Source of the DNA: Apostichopus japonicus
Taxonomy: Eukaryota > Echinodermata > Holothuroidea > Aspidochirotida > Stichopodidae
DNA length: 64,000 nucleotides
Direction of reading: 5' to 3'
Assembly: GCF_037975245.1 (NCBI RefSeq)
Contig: NC_092579.1
Coordinates: 18,562,678-18,626,677 of the forward strand
Made by a program: the position numbers and the translations under genes. Shown here piece by piece: positions 29,862-41,654 of the stretch (position 1 is the stretch's first letter; each line of letters starts with the position of its first letter). A model generated the notes under the pieces. It was not told the DNA's origin, did no database searches, and was given only the letters and a program-made list of their open reading frames with translations.

Positions 29862-30902
29862 TCAATAACTTCTCGAAGGGGTGTACTGAATATCGGTGAC
29901 GTTACCAATCGCTGTAAACATACTCTTCACCCGAGTCCAAACGCTGAATTTCTTAGGCAGTAACGTATACAGGAACGGATTAAGACAACTGTTCAGATAG
30001 CATAAGGTAATTGACACTAAACCAAAAGTATTGTTGATATCATCTCTCGTTTGGGACATAATTTGATAAATCCAAAACGGCGAATAACAAATCCAAAAGA
30101 CGAACACTATCATAAAGACGATCTTGGCGACTTTCTTCCTTGATTTTCTGACCCTCCTTTTGGCGGTTCCCTCTGGAGGTATCGTCTGACAAAAATGGCA
30201 CACTAGAAGCAGGTAAAGACACGCGGTACAAACAGTCGGTAAAAGGAACGTTATAATAAACACGACAAGTTGATAACGGTAGAAAGACGAGATGTTCTCA
30301 TTCCCGAAAAGATCCCAGGTACACGTTCTCTTCTCGACGCCATTGAGGTCAATGGTGATCTCTTTCATAGCCATCAGCATAGGGGATATTAAAATTAAAG
30401 CACTGATCCAAATCGAGGCACTCATTCGCCTGGCGAATGTCGTACTCCGGTACTGTAACGATTTCATAGGGTGGACGACGGCGACGTACCGCTCCAGACT
30501 CATCAGAGTTAGTATGTAAGAGCTGACATGCATGGTAAACAAATCTAGACTTATAATTATCCGGCATCCTATATCGCCAAATAACCAACCCTGTAGGTTA
30601 TAATTGGTGACTGTAAAGAACACACATCCGACTATATAGATCAGGTCCGACAGACAGAGATTTAATATGTAAGTGTTAATTGTATTAACTGTCATACTCC
30701 TGGAAGGGCGAAAACTGACACAGATCACGAGAATGTTCGAAAAGAAACCGACGAAAAAGATACATAGAAATCCAGTGACGAGTGCCAAGTTAAAGTATGT
30801 CGACGTTCCGTTCGATTCAGCTTCACAAATACTGCCATTATTAGAACGATACGATGGTAACTCGGTATCGTTTAAACATTCTGAACGGTTTAACCATTCC
30901 AT
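29862..30902 (-). CDS. Class A (rhodopsin-like) peptide GPCR, urotensin-II-receptor-like, single exon
   Basis: A complete 346-residue seven-helix receptor in one exon; expected at the plasma membrane, coupling a peptide ligand to G proteins. Seen: an N-terminal ectodomain of about 37 residues with four N-glycosylation sequons (N5, N11, N22, N31); TM1 with N56; TM2 with LSD (D86); C113 at the top of TM3; ERY at 137-139; TM4 W165; ECL2 C194 to pair with C113; TM5 P222; a basic third loop (about 248-260); TM6 FWICYSPF (269-276); TM7 NPFLY (308-312); a short tail. The blocks FGDIGC, LFTMH and NPFLYTLL, and a non-Trp residue at position 6.48, resemble UTS2R more than somatostatin or allatostatin-C receptors, but those and galanin-type receptors are the alternatives. 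No helix is missing. The first ATG gives a normal N-terminus. No other gene lies within about 10 kb. Confidence 0.93.
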   Translation of the reverse strand: MEWLNRSECLNDTELPSYRSNNGSICEAESNGTSTYFNLALVTGFLCIFFVGFFSNILVICVSFRPSRSMTVNTINTYILNLCLSDLIYIVGCVFFTVTNYNLQGWLFGDIGCRIIISLDLFTMHVSSYILTLMSLERYVAVVHPMKSLQYRSTTFARRMSASIWISALILISPMLMAMKEITIDLNGVEKRTCTWDLFGNENISSFYRYQLVVFIITFLLPTVCTACLYLLLVCHFCQTIPPEGTAKRRVRKSRKKVAKIVFMIVFVFWICYSPFWIYQIMSQTRDDINNTFGLVSITLCYLNSCLNPFLYTLLPKKFSVWTRVKSMFTAIGNVTDIQYTPSRSY

Positions 30903-33900
30903 CTTCGCGACGAGAGACTGCTATATCTATATATATATCTATATCACACAGGGCTGACTGCAGTGGATAACGGCAATTCCTCCGGATTTCTAAATTCATC
31001 TAGGCTACATGGTTTTGACGCTTCGAGAAATATACTCTGTTTGCATAGAATGAATAAACTATTGAATTATGCTGGTAACTTCAGAGACACAGATATCGTT
31101 GTAAGCGTCCTACACGTATACGACTAAATCAAAAGAGTTCACATACAGGCTTAGTCTCAAAAGTCGTTTTTTTTCCCTCTCCCTCTCTCTCTTTTTTTTC
31201 TCTATTTTTTTTAATTTGTGACCACGCCACACGGATTATATCCACGTTTGTAAATCCATGCTTGAATTCTCGTCCGTGTAGATGGACTTTCCTTTCCTTT
31301 ATTTTATTTGTTTTTTTTATATTTATTATCGTTTTTGTTACGCGATTGCAATTCACGTAAAACTCGTTAATTGTGGTTGATCGAATGTAACTAACGAGAT
31401 GCAAATCCGAAATAACTTCTCATCACTTACACACGTTCCACGTGTAAAATAGCCTTAAGTGTACTCGCGTTGCTGAGGGCAATTATAAACAGAGCGTATC
31501 AACAAGCTGAAAACGCAAAATGAGGTCGCCCTTTCAGAATATCTGCAAAGTGCTTTGAATAGTCTTTTCTCATCGACATTTGTTGCATGGAATTAGATTT
31601 ATTGTCAGTTTAGAAATCGGTTCAATTACAAACTGAACATTTTTCGCTAGGGCTTAAAAGTCTTCACGAGGTAATGATAAACATGTATTGAGTGCCGTGC
31701 AATCACACTGATTTTTTTTTTAGTCCATGAATTCAACATTTTTATTTCTGACAAGTACTTCTTGCCCAAGTTAACTATTGTATAGTAAAATAATGTAACG
31801 TCATGTAAGGGTTTTATTTTTTAATTTGATTTGTTTGTATAAACTAAAACCTCCCAAACGTCAGAACACGTATATATGAAGCTCCCCTACAGTACATTTG
31901 TTTAAATACATGCAGGCCTGACTACAGAGTGGTTGGAGGTCATGCATGGGGGAGGGGGGGGGGGTACGTGGTGATAGTCCATGGGCGGGGATTATGGTGA
32001 GCCCGGGGAAATATTTGATAACCAACAATATATTCACATTTTCATGACATAGTTTTGAAGAATGACGGGTGCAACAATGGGGTCCGGGACAACATTGTTC
32101 CCGTGGGCCCGACCTGGCTCTAATTATATGCGGCATAAGTCGATGGTGTTCAGTATATACTACACACGAAAAGCCATACGAAATGCTTCCATTAACGCTT
32201 GATTTCCATAGACGATCGACATGTAAGACTTTAAATCAACTCGGAATATCCTAAGAAGGACCCCTACCTCCCCGGTGCCCTGTCTTGTTACTTCTATTTA
32301 TCTTGAAGCAAACCATCAGTGTAAAGTGATCGAAGAATGTATTTTATATATACTGAAACACTACCAGTACTACATCCCCCCCCCCCTCCTTGAGACGACC
32401 CTCTCCTCTCCAGCCACGTATCATTCCCCTTCCTCCTCCCCCTACTTCCACCCCACCCCCGCCCCTCTTCAAAAAATAACATATCGATCATAACAGATCA
32501 GTTGTGCATGTCCATGGACGCGAAGTTCTGCTGTTTTTGCATTTATTTTTTTTAACTTACAGTAAATATCTATTACCAAACAAGTCACGTCCCAGCCTCA
32601 CGGCATCATAGCGATCACATTTTTGCTCAACATCCCACATCCCTGTCCAGCAGTAACAGCAGACAGCCAGCTGTTTAGCTGTTCTTGGCACACACTTTCT
32701 TGTTATTGTGAGTCGTGAAATTGATTAACTCTTACTGCAGCACTCGGCTAATGGTCTAACCGAGACGGCCCTCATACACATCTGCCGTTTGGACCAATTA
32801 AAAGAAGATATGGTTGACTCGTTTTCAATAAAACGAAACTCAAATGTTTCTGTTTGTTTTTAGCCCCAAAGGCTTGTCATTCCATGCAAGTACTTCTCTA
32901 CAGTCAGTCAGTGTGAAGAAGGCTCTTTTTAACCTGAACTTTTCCTTAAAAAATTTATTCTAGAGTGGACGTAGGTAAACTAGCCCCTCGAATAGACCTC
33001 TCGCATTCTGAACCCAGCCTACTTAACAGTACAAGGATTTGTCTTTGCTTTTAAGTTTGATTTAGGTTGAGTCGTGCCCAGATTCTGTTTTTTTTTCAAT
33101 CTGTGAATCATTCTCTGATAATCTATACAAGTACACTCCACTTATAAAGAACTGAGATAATGGGATTTATATATGCTTCCATACTAACTTGGTCTTATAA
33201 CTTGCTCTAATTTAACGCTGATCAAGTTGTTACTGCATGCATGGTATCGAAGAAATTACAGTCAAACTTACAATCTTTCCTACCTTTTCGCTTGTTATAA
33301 TTTCCTTTTTCATTTGCATTTTACTTCTATTTATAGTATTCGTTTATCATATCTATATGTACTTTTACTTTATTAATATGTCTTGGTTTTTATATCCTTT
33401 CTAATTTAAATTCCCAAAATTATTCTCAACTTATATTAGATAAACTGAATATATCGGACCTAGCGTTGTGCCTCAAGTCATAACCGCGTCAATGTAGCAT
33501 TGTATATTGTAGGCAATTATAGTTCGTCAGTGCGGCTGTTCAGGTAATAGTAATGTATAAATATATGTATAAATATATATATATTATCTAATACACTAGT
33601 ACGCATAACATTATATCGAATTACTTTTGTGACATACATGCTATAATGCGCTCCACAATACGTTGTTACATCACTCTATAAGTAGGCCTTATAATCACTC
33701 GCATATAGTGGCACAATAAAGCATGCCTATTCTTATTATTGTTTTCTAAGTAGAGCTTTGAGGCATTTTATTAACAGTTAATCTTTCACTAAATCTGGTA
33801 AAGTCTGAAGAGCTTTCAGGAAATCTTAGCTCCGAGTTGACGTCTATATATCCATGCATTACATTGATAGTAGTTACATCGCCACGAGGTGAAACATTTC

Positions 33901-34287
33901 GCCTCGCTGAGATTTTTGTCTATATATTTATTGAGGACATAACACTCGCATAATTGGTAGCGTTTGCTCACAAAAATTTACATTGCAGATTACGAAAGTG
34001 ACAACTTCAGCACCAGTGTTCTCTCAGTCACGTAGCAGAAGTCACTGTTCCAATTCATCCCACACCCTGGCACCCCACCCCCACCCACACGCCACATGTA
34101 CTCCTTACCTTTTAAGAGTTGGAAATATCCCTGATATGGGATAAGAACGTTTGACTGGACTCGACCACCGCACCAGGCTACATATAATATCTGTTTTCAC
34201 CACACTGAATATCTTTGGATATTAAAAACCTTATACATTCATAGTTAACTGACTTAAGTTAAATGTACCGCACAGACTTATAGTGGC
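30903..34287. other. Non-coding stretch upstream of the GPCR gene
   Basis: Would include the GPCR promoter, but no core element can be singled out; a TATATATA run lies only about 25-40 bp before the ATG. G/C tracts near 31957 and 32378. No other gene. Confidence 0.45.
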
Positions 34288-34534
34288 CAGTCCTGAAGTA
34301 ACCGTTAAGCAAAATAAGCACATGCCTAAGGCACCAAAGGAAGGGGGCACCACTAGCTATCGTGCCCTTAACTCTTTCACTGCCAAACTCAACTTTATAG
34401 TCAAATTCGTGACAAAAGCTTTATTTCACTTTCAGCAGTTACTGATGAGTTTTGTCAGTTAACCAATAGAAGGGCCGAAGGGGCACCATTATTGGGCTGT
34501 GCTTAGGACATCAGTTGCCCTTAACCCGGCCCTG
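34288..34534. mobile_element. hAT-type MITE (247 bp) with 8-bp target duplication
   Basis: Ends CAGTCCTGAAG... and ...AACCCGGCCCTG (complement CAGGGCCGGGTT), flanked by ATAGTGGC on both sides (34280-34287 and 34535-34542). It carries GGGGCACC-type subterminal motifs and has no coding capacity. Confidence 0.88.
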
Positions 34535-34542
34535 ATAGTGGC

Positions 34543-35746
34543 ATTAACAGATATGTAAAACGGGGGAGGGGATGGAGCAGGCAAAGATGAATCCCCGACA
34601 ATGCCAAATGTGTCATGAAGAACAGTGACAAGAGCAAAGGGATTTCATCTTTGCCCTTAGAGAAATTTGGGGCCACCAACCTGCTAAAGTGGTAGTACGT
34701 ATGACGTTGAGACACTTGCGATAACTCTTAAGCGTTCACGTGAAAACCACACAGCCTTTCGCCACCGAATCGACGCCCTTGGGATTGCACCACCGCCGCC
34801 GTAGTTTATTTGTAAACTGGCGCTGTTTGAAGATTCCCTAGAGCTATAAATGACGAATATTGCCAGTTTTAAAGTACAAATTATGGAAAAAGAAGAAGCA
34901 GAAAGAGAAAGGAAAAGAGAAAATGCTGGCTGCCGTTTTGTACTTCTTTATATAACTTAAAGCTGATGACATTTTGACAGACACGTGTAGAAGAAGGAAC
35001 GGAAATGGGGAGGGGGGGGGGGGTGGGCTACCCCTCGAAGGTGATGTGGGACATGCGGTATTGATTTGAGGGGGAAACACAAAACTATCTCATGACTATC
35101 ATGCAGACAATAAGTATATCTTGGAAATCTGTGAAATTCCAGTATTTGTATGTTTGTTAACAAAAGGAAACGTTTTAACGATATTTTCATTAATTTTTCA
35201 CCAACAATGCACTTTTGTAATAAACATTATATTCAAAATGTCAACAGGAAGGCACTCCTCACTTGACTGTTTATAAAGTCAGCCAGAGTCAGTCTTTAAA
35301 GCTATGTTCTTGTGGGATTCTATCATCGAAAAGCAATGATCAATTTATCAAATTTTATTAAGAAAATGTTGATTTTGTAAGTCTAAGTTTGCGTATAGAT
35401 GATAGTGAACGTTACGGTTGTATAGGTTCTCCGAGGTTACTACCAGTTCAATGAATATGTGGTTACCGTGGTCTATTTCTAGTCGAAACTGAACCTTGAA
35501 TGCAACTGAAGTACTTCCATGATTAAATTAACAAGTCATGCACAGATCAACAGAGAAAGTGTTTGTATACCTAAATATGTTGTTTGGCGTACCATGTTTC
35601 TTCATGGCCTCATCTTAGACCTACAGCACGTTCACAGCAGCTGTAGCTCTTGGGCATGGTGTGCAATATATAAATATAAAACATATAAATATATATATAT
35701 ATATTTTATGTTAATGAAATGGAGGTAAACGACAAAGGCAAATGAA
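34543..35746. other. Non-coding stretch
   Basis: No gene recognised; poly-G tract near 35010, AT-rich repeat at 35670-35705. Confidence 0.4.
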
Positions 35747-35875
35747 TATATATAAATGAAAATCGTAATGAGTAGGAAAATCAAGAACTTCAGTGAAAAA
35801 ACTTCCAGCCTCCACCGGGATTCGAGCCCGGGCCTCCCGCTCTGTTCGCGGACACCCTAACCAACTGATCTCTAG
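35747..35875 (-). repeat. tRNA-derived SINE, minus-strand copy of a head-to-head pair
   Basis: On the minus strand: AGTTGGTTAGGGTGTCCGCG (A-box region), B-box GGCTCGAATCCC, then GGAGGCTGGAAG and a tail ending in ATTTATATATA. It is an inverted copy, over about 119 bp, of 36728-36846. Confidence 0.85.
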
Positions 35876-36014
35876 AGTAAGGCAAAATATGTCACCAAAA
35901 ACAGAACTAGTATTGTTCGATACAGGTGACAAACGCCTACAGTGGAATTACGACCATAGGCGTAGGAGGCGGGGGGCTGGGGGGGGGCTGCAGTCCCCCC
36001 AAACAAAATTTTTG

Positions 36015-36361
36015 GTGAAAATTCGGGCAATATGCTGAGAATTTTTCGGGCACCTACTGAAAGAAGAAAAGTTTGCAATGTGTTTTTCAATTTTTTGGGG
36101 GGGTGAAAATTCGGGCAATATGCTGAGAATTTTTCGGGCACCTACTGAAAGAAGAATAATTTGCAATGTGTTTTTCATATTTTTGGGGGGGGGGGGGTGG
36201 AATTTCGGGCAATATGCTGAGAATTTTTCGGGCACCTACTGAAAGTTGAATAACTTGCAATGTGTTTTTCAATTTTTTTGGGGGGTGAAAATTCGGGCAA
36301 TATGCTGAGAATTTTTCGGGCACCTACTGAAAGATGAATAATTTGCAATGTGTTTTTCAAT
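36015..36361. repeat. Tandem units inside the hAT-type MITE
   Basis: Four copies starting GTGAAAATTCGGGCAA at about 36015, 36103, 36197 and 36285, separated by variable poly-G. The related element at 37334 has only one. Confidence 0.93.
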
Positions 36362-36394
36362 GGTTAAACTGAAATTATTATTATCGTTATTATT

Positions 36395-36628
36395 GTAACG
36401 ACTTCCCCAATAGTTATAACCAATATGAAATGGTAATAACAGGGAAAATACAACCAAAATTTTTCGCGCGTTCTGCGCGCGTTTAACATCTTATTGTGCA
36501 TGTCATATATATGCGTTCATCGGTTATCGTCATGTGATGTAATAACCGATGAATGGCTATATGATAGCACATTAAGATGTTGAACGCGCGCGAAAAATTT
36601 TGGTTATATTTTTCGGGCAAGTCGTTAC
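36395..36628. repeat. Nested inverted-repeat domain inside the MITE
   Basis: Three concentric pairs: GTAACGACTT/AAGTCGTTAC at the edges, a perfect 17-bp pair CCAAAATTTTTCGCGCG (36454-36470 with 36587-36603), and a perfect 12-bp pair TTCATCGGTTAT (36516-36527 with 36542-36553). Confidence 0.93.
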
Positions 36629-36714
36629 AGCCCCCCCCCCCCAAATCAAATCAGGCTCCTACGCCTATGATTACGACCCTCCTTACCGGTTTCGAACCTC
36701 TGGACATACTATCA

Positions 36715-36833
36715 GCGTCCATAGCCTAGTTGGTTAGGGTGTCCGCGTACAGAGCGGGAGGCCCGGGTTCGAATCCCGGTGGAGGCTGGAAGTTTTTTCA
36801 CTGTTCTTGATTTTCCAACTCATTACGATTTTC

Positions 36834-36846
<13 letters not shown>
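36715..36846 (+). repeat. tRNA-derived SINE, plus-strand copy of the head-to-head pair
   Basis: Cloverleaf-like head 36715-36786: seven-base acceptor with one mismatch (GCGTCCA/TGGAGGC), A box TAGCCTAGTTGG, perfect T-arm CCGGG-TTCGAAT-CCCGG. The anticodon loop would read ACA, unlikely for a working tRNA, and the sequence continues into a SINE tail with (TA)n, so it is annotated as a repeat. Confidence 0.85.
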
Positions 36847-36867
<21 letters not shown>

Positions 36868-37170
36868 AACTTAACTGATTCACTCTCCGCCCCAGTCCCC
36901 TTATATCGAGGCTGTAACTGTATGATCATGATGATGTTATACGTTAAAATATATGTGTACCACGCCGACAAAAGTATTCCTTTCAATTAAATTGAATTGA
37001 GTCCACCTAAAGTGTGTCAACTGACATTGTAACCAACGAACCAAGAAGAGAAATTAATGCTTCAAGAAAGTGGTGGGGCTAATTAAAAACATGTTTAAGG
37101 AAAATATTATTCTGTCCTTTTAAAAGCATCCGTACATTCAATATTAGCGTATGGGTGAATTGGGTGGGGG
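36847..37170. other. Non-coding stretch
   Basis: Short TA tract, then nothing recognised; ends in target duplication GGTGGGGG (37163-37170). Confidence 0.4.
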
Positions 37171-38223
37171 CAAGGGCGGCGGAACCGGGGGGCACAGGGG
37201 GCACGTGCCCCCCACTTTCCTCAGGTTAAAAATGTGCCCTTTTTCTACATAAAAATTTTTAAATAAAAAAAGAGTTTACAAAGCGAAACCCACGTCAAAT
37301 GAAATATTTCGGGAAGTTTTAAATGTTTACTACCATACGCGTAGGAGCCCAATTTGATTTTGGGGGCTGTAACGACTTGCCCGAAAAATATAACCAAAAT
37401 TTTTCGCGCGCTCCGCGCGCGTTCCACATGTTAATTTGCATATCAAATAGGTATGCGTCGGTTATTACATCGCATGCCAATAACATACAATCATTTGCCG
37501 TGTTATAACCCTTCCATATTGGTTAGAATTATTGGGAAAGTCGTTACAATAATAATGATCATAATAATATCAGTTTAACCATTGAAAAACACATAGCAAA
37601 TTATTTTTCTTTCAGTAGGTGCCCGAAAAATTCTCAGCATATTGCCCGAATTTTCACAAAAGTTTTTGGTTGGGCCCCCCCCCCGCCTCCTACACCTATG
37701 TTTACTACCACAAGGCTTCTAACATTCTGGTGAGTGCCATTATGCATATTCAATTTGTCAACAAAATCCTAATGCATTTCCAAAAATGCCTTGCTATATT
37801 ACATTGTGACTTTGTAATAAGCAGAAGCCATTTATATAGCCTACTATGAATAATGAGTATAGTTTTAATATCCCATAACCTACCCCATCCTTTCGTATTT
37901 TGACATATTTCATTTGCTTTGGTGCATGTATCGATCGCGTGTGCAGGGACTTGGACTTTATAATGATTTCACCTCATTTTGTCTCCAAAGAAAACTTGTT
38001 CCTTGTTTCCCAATTTGCACATTAGATATTGCAGTGCTAGTATGCATTGTTTCCTTGAGGGGGGGGGGGGGCGTTGATGGAGTGATGTGTATACGCAAAT
38101 AAGATGATACAATAAGAGTTGTAAAGGGTACTAAATATCAGGCTGCATCAATCCAATCGAATTTCTGCAAAGTGCCCTTCGACGTTGGTGCCCCCCAGAT
38201 TAAAAGTGCTTCCGCCGCCCTTG
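37171..38223. mobile_element. hAT-type element (1053 bp including a nested insertion)
   Basis: Ends CAAGGGCGGCGGAAC and CTTCCGCCGCCCTTG (inverted, near-perfect), with GGTGGGGG on both sides (37163-37170 and 38224-38231). Without the 367-bp nested element and its target copy it is about 680 bp. No transposase recognised. Confidence 0.92.
37334..37700. mobile_element. hAT-type MITE (367 bp) nested in the preceding element
   Basis: Ends CATACGCGTAGGAG / CTCCTACACCTATG, flanked by TTTACTAC (37326-37333 and 37701-37708). It holds the same GTAACGACTT...AAGTCGTTAC domain (37369-37547) as 35955-36669 and one copy of the unit that is amplified there. Confidence 0.95.
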
Positions 38224-38231
38224 GGTGGGGG

Positions 38232-41200
38232 AGGGGGGGTTGTTAGACATAAGAATATGTTAGTTTTCTAGATGCAACTGTAGGTCGATTCAAACATTTC
38301 ATCTTCAAAGTTCTATTTAATATTCTCGAAACCTCCACATCTTTGTTTTTCGAACCTTCAACTTTCTCTACTGACCTTTTAGTACTATCCTCTTGAAGTT
38401 TGGACCTTATTCTTCAAATTTAGATAAGTTTCTCAAAGTCGTGAAATTTTTATAACAAATATCGGAAATTCAAGAAATTAATCGAAATGTAGACGTTTTG
38501 TAACAAAACTTATCTGAAAATGATAAAACTACTTTCTTTCAATATCTCCCATATATACTCGAAGTTACAACATTTTTTGTCGAAATGTTGTATGAGATAT
38601 TGGGGCTTCTAATACCCAAAGTTTAACTAGTCAAATCATTTCTAAACTTTACACTTTTGCTCAAAAGTGTCACTTGTTTCTGGGTAGTTTGGTTTTACTA
38701 TGCCGAGAAATGATGATATTATATTTCGATATTAGGAGATTTTTCAATCTCGAAATATTGAAATTACTATCTTAATATTTTTTCTTACCTTTAGGATTAT
38801 AATTGAAATTAATATTGTAGATTTTAATTGTCATTTCAGTGCCTGGCACTCTGTTTGCTATTTCAAAAATTCGGCCGTGGAGTAGGCTACATCCCTAGTA
38901 TGACAAAATGTGTCAATTTCACTTTGTTAACCGTACACAGTATAATCAATATTATTTCAGACCGGTTTTCCGTGAAGTGCTTAACACGGCGAGGAAGTAG
39001 GTCGGTACGTGACTTCAAATATTTGAGTGACAGCATGCTGTTGGCAGTTAATTTGTTTGTCAACTGCAAAACAACAGTTGTTAGATAAATAACACGTATA
39101 CATATGACGTATAGCCATGTTTGGAGATCAATTCAATTATTCATGGTAAAGCATCCCTTATAGTTGTGGTCCGTTGGCTCAAAATGTTGCATCCGATTCT
39201 TGGGGCACCGCTTCGATGAACCGTATATATAGCCATTGATTCTTGCATAATTAAGTCCAGTGTATAACAAAGAAAATTTGGTAAAAACACATTAAGGTTT
39301 ATGACGTAACACGCTGACTGTAATTCTGTAGTGGATCACATTTCATTCACCTATGTTGATTTAGAGGTGTTTTATTTTCGATTACTCAGTATCAAGCAAT
39401 CTAGTTGGGGGTGGGGGGGTGGGGGGATAATATAATTTATAGGAATTTTAGTGATACAGTTTATAAAAAGAGTACTTACTTTCTAATATAATTCCCAACT
39501 CACGAGTCAAGTCAAGTCATCAGAAAATGCTTGTGATTCGAGACAGTGACTTGCTTTTATAATGCTGACATAGACATATGTTAGTCAATGCCTGGCTTTC
39601 TCATATGAAGACCCTCTCCCTCCCCCCCCCCCATCCTCTCCCTCTCCCTCCACCTCTCCCTCTCCCCCTCTCCCCCTCTCCCCGTCTCTCTGGCTTCTTT
39701 CGTAATATTTTTCTCCGGTTATAACTGTCTTGATAAAGTATACAAAGTTCTTGACTTTCGTTTTGTTCCAACCAGTCAGGAGCATCCTAGCGAAAGATAC
39801 TTCTAAGCAAAAAAAAAAAACGGTCTAAATAGATGACGGATGTAAGCAATTTCATAGTTCGTGGCTCACCAATATTACCTCGAGCATTCATCCTTTGCAT
39901 AATTAAGTCACATGACGAAGGAAAGTTGGTAAACCCCGTTAAGGTTCATTGTGTAACACAGTAACTGTAGTCAAGTAAAGTATCTAACACAATTTATGTA
40001 CAAAAGACGTTTAATATGCTCATAGCGAACGTTTTACCTATTTCCACTAAATGAATGATACTAGGTGATTAATTAAACATTCCGTTCTGTGTACAAAATT
40101 TTAAGTTCGCACGGTCATTTTTGAAATTGGTATTAATCACATGTAAAACGCAAGTAGGAACTTTAAAACAAAAGGATCCATGGACACTTCATTATTTCTA
40201 ACGAAGTCAGGACAAATACGCGTGAGTAATATACAAGTGCAGTTAGTAGCGCAATGCATGAAGAAGAAAAAGCAAAGTAAAGTAACATAATTGAAGCCGG
40301 TTGTCACCCGGCTTCATTTACTAAACCTTCATAGCTATCAAATTACTGAAGAGGAAAGTTGAAAAACACAACTTGACTTTATCTTACTTAAGTTACATAA
40401 AGATATACTGTGTAGATAATATCAACTTCCATATGCAGCCTGCAGTATTTCGATTAATGTAATACACATTAACATTTTAAAATTATTTTAACATGATTCT
40501 CAACTTTGAATTAACATAAATTTAAAGTTGATGATCTATTTATGGTGCTAAATGTTGACAACATTTTCAAATGCTCACCATGCAATATGTAGGATCCTAA
40601 ACGTGTTTATATTTGAACACCGCATGAACACTAAAAGTTACGACCTCTTGCCAACGTTATAACCCACATTGCGGTAAACTGTATAACTAATTTAGGGGGT
40701 TGCATATGTAAATACGGTGACAATAACCGATGGTACCTGCAAAAACATTTTTGTTGTTGAAAACTTTAACCTAGTAGCCGGGCGTATTTGAATGTCAAAT
40801 AGGGTCAGCGTCTTTAGAATCTATTTTCATACCATGAATTCCTTTATTATTAATATGAACTAAATGTATGTAGTCCTACAAAGTCTGTGCACCAGGGCAT
40901 TTTGTTTTTAAGAATTGTGTGAATTCGGTATGGGGGAGGAATTATTATTGAAGGGTCCTTCACCCAGATGATTATAGTAAGCAAAGTACAGGGGAAGGTA
41001 CGTGCGCTCGTCAAAGATTTACTCCCCCCCCCCCCCTCCCCAGCCTTGGAATGGAAAACTTACAGATCGTTTTTTCTAATATAGCGAAATATGACAAATG
41101 TAAGTAAACATTCGTTATTTAATGCCATATCATGATTAATAATAGTGGACATTTGGTGGTGGGTTGGGGGGGTATTGAAAACGCCACATCATTCAAAGTA

Positions 41201-41590
41201 TAACTGAAGATGATTGTCTCAGTAGTTTAATTCATATAGGCTACGATGAATATCAGTATTTATCAACAAGTCTAATTAATCACAAGTCTAATTAGTCACA
41301 TTTAGTAAAGTGTGGCGTATTCATACTCCTTCCTCTGCCCTTCTCCATCGCCTCCTTCCTCTCTAAAAAAGTCATTCAATGTCTACGTACAACGTACATG
41401 CAAATGTGATCAAGATCTTGGGATATGCTTGCCCCATATTCCCATGGAAATTATCCAGTTCAACGGATTGCACACATGTGCAAAATTTGGCAACTAGGCC
41501 TATGTTACTTTGTTGGCCATATCGCAGTATTAGCAAGTTGGCTGAAGGAAATTTTGACTATCACACGTCCAGAATAACCGGGTTAACAAA
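38232..41590. other. Non-coding stretch upstream of DRG2
   Basis: No gene recognised. A perfect 8-bp hairpin GAAGCCGG/CCGGCTTC lies at about 40293-40315. C/G tracts near 39410, 39620-39690 (CTCCCC repeats) and 41022. The DRG2 promoter should lie near the right end, but no core element is evident. Confidence 0.4.
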
Positions 41591-41654
41591 ATGGGAATAT
41601 TAGAGAAAATAGCTGAAGTTGAGCGTGAGATCGCGAGAACCCAAAAGAACAAAG
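41591..41654 (+). CDS. DRG2: DRG2 exon 1 (start codon)
   Basis: Codes residues 1-21 plus the first base of codon 22. The ATG sits in AACAAAATGGG. The donor is AAAG|GTGATT; the phase is confirmed because G plus CA from exon 2 restores the conserved Ala-Thr-Glu-Tyr. Any 5' UTR exon boundary upstream is not visible. Confidence 0.95.

Larger units (their letters stand above)
35955..36669. mobile_element. hAT-type MITE (715 bp) inserted between the SINE pair
   Basis: Perfect 14-bp terminal inverted repeats CATAGGCGTAGGAG, flanked by ATTACGAC on both sides (35947-35954 and 36670-36677). It contains four tandem units of about 88-94 bp (36015-36361) and a nested inverted-repeat domain (36395-36628). 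It is the same family as 37334-37700, in the opposite orientation. Overlapping minus-strand open frames here are translations of the tandem units. Confidence 0.95.

Noticed and set aside
30040-30588. Alternative frames within the GPCR gene
   Set aside because: They are shadows of the receptor frame.
35872-36457. A series of overlapping minus-strand frames with the same peptide repeat
   Set aside because: They are translations of the tandem units inside a non-coding MITE.
36715-36786. tRNA gene
   Set aside because: Acceptor mismatch, implausible ACA anticodon, continuation into a SINE tail and an inverted second copy indicate a SINE head.
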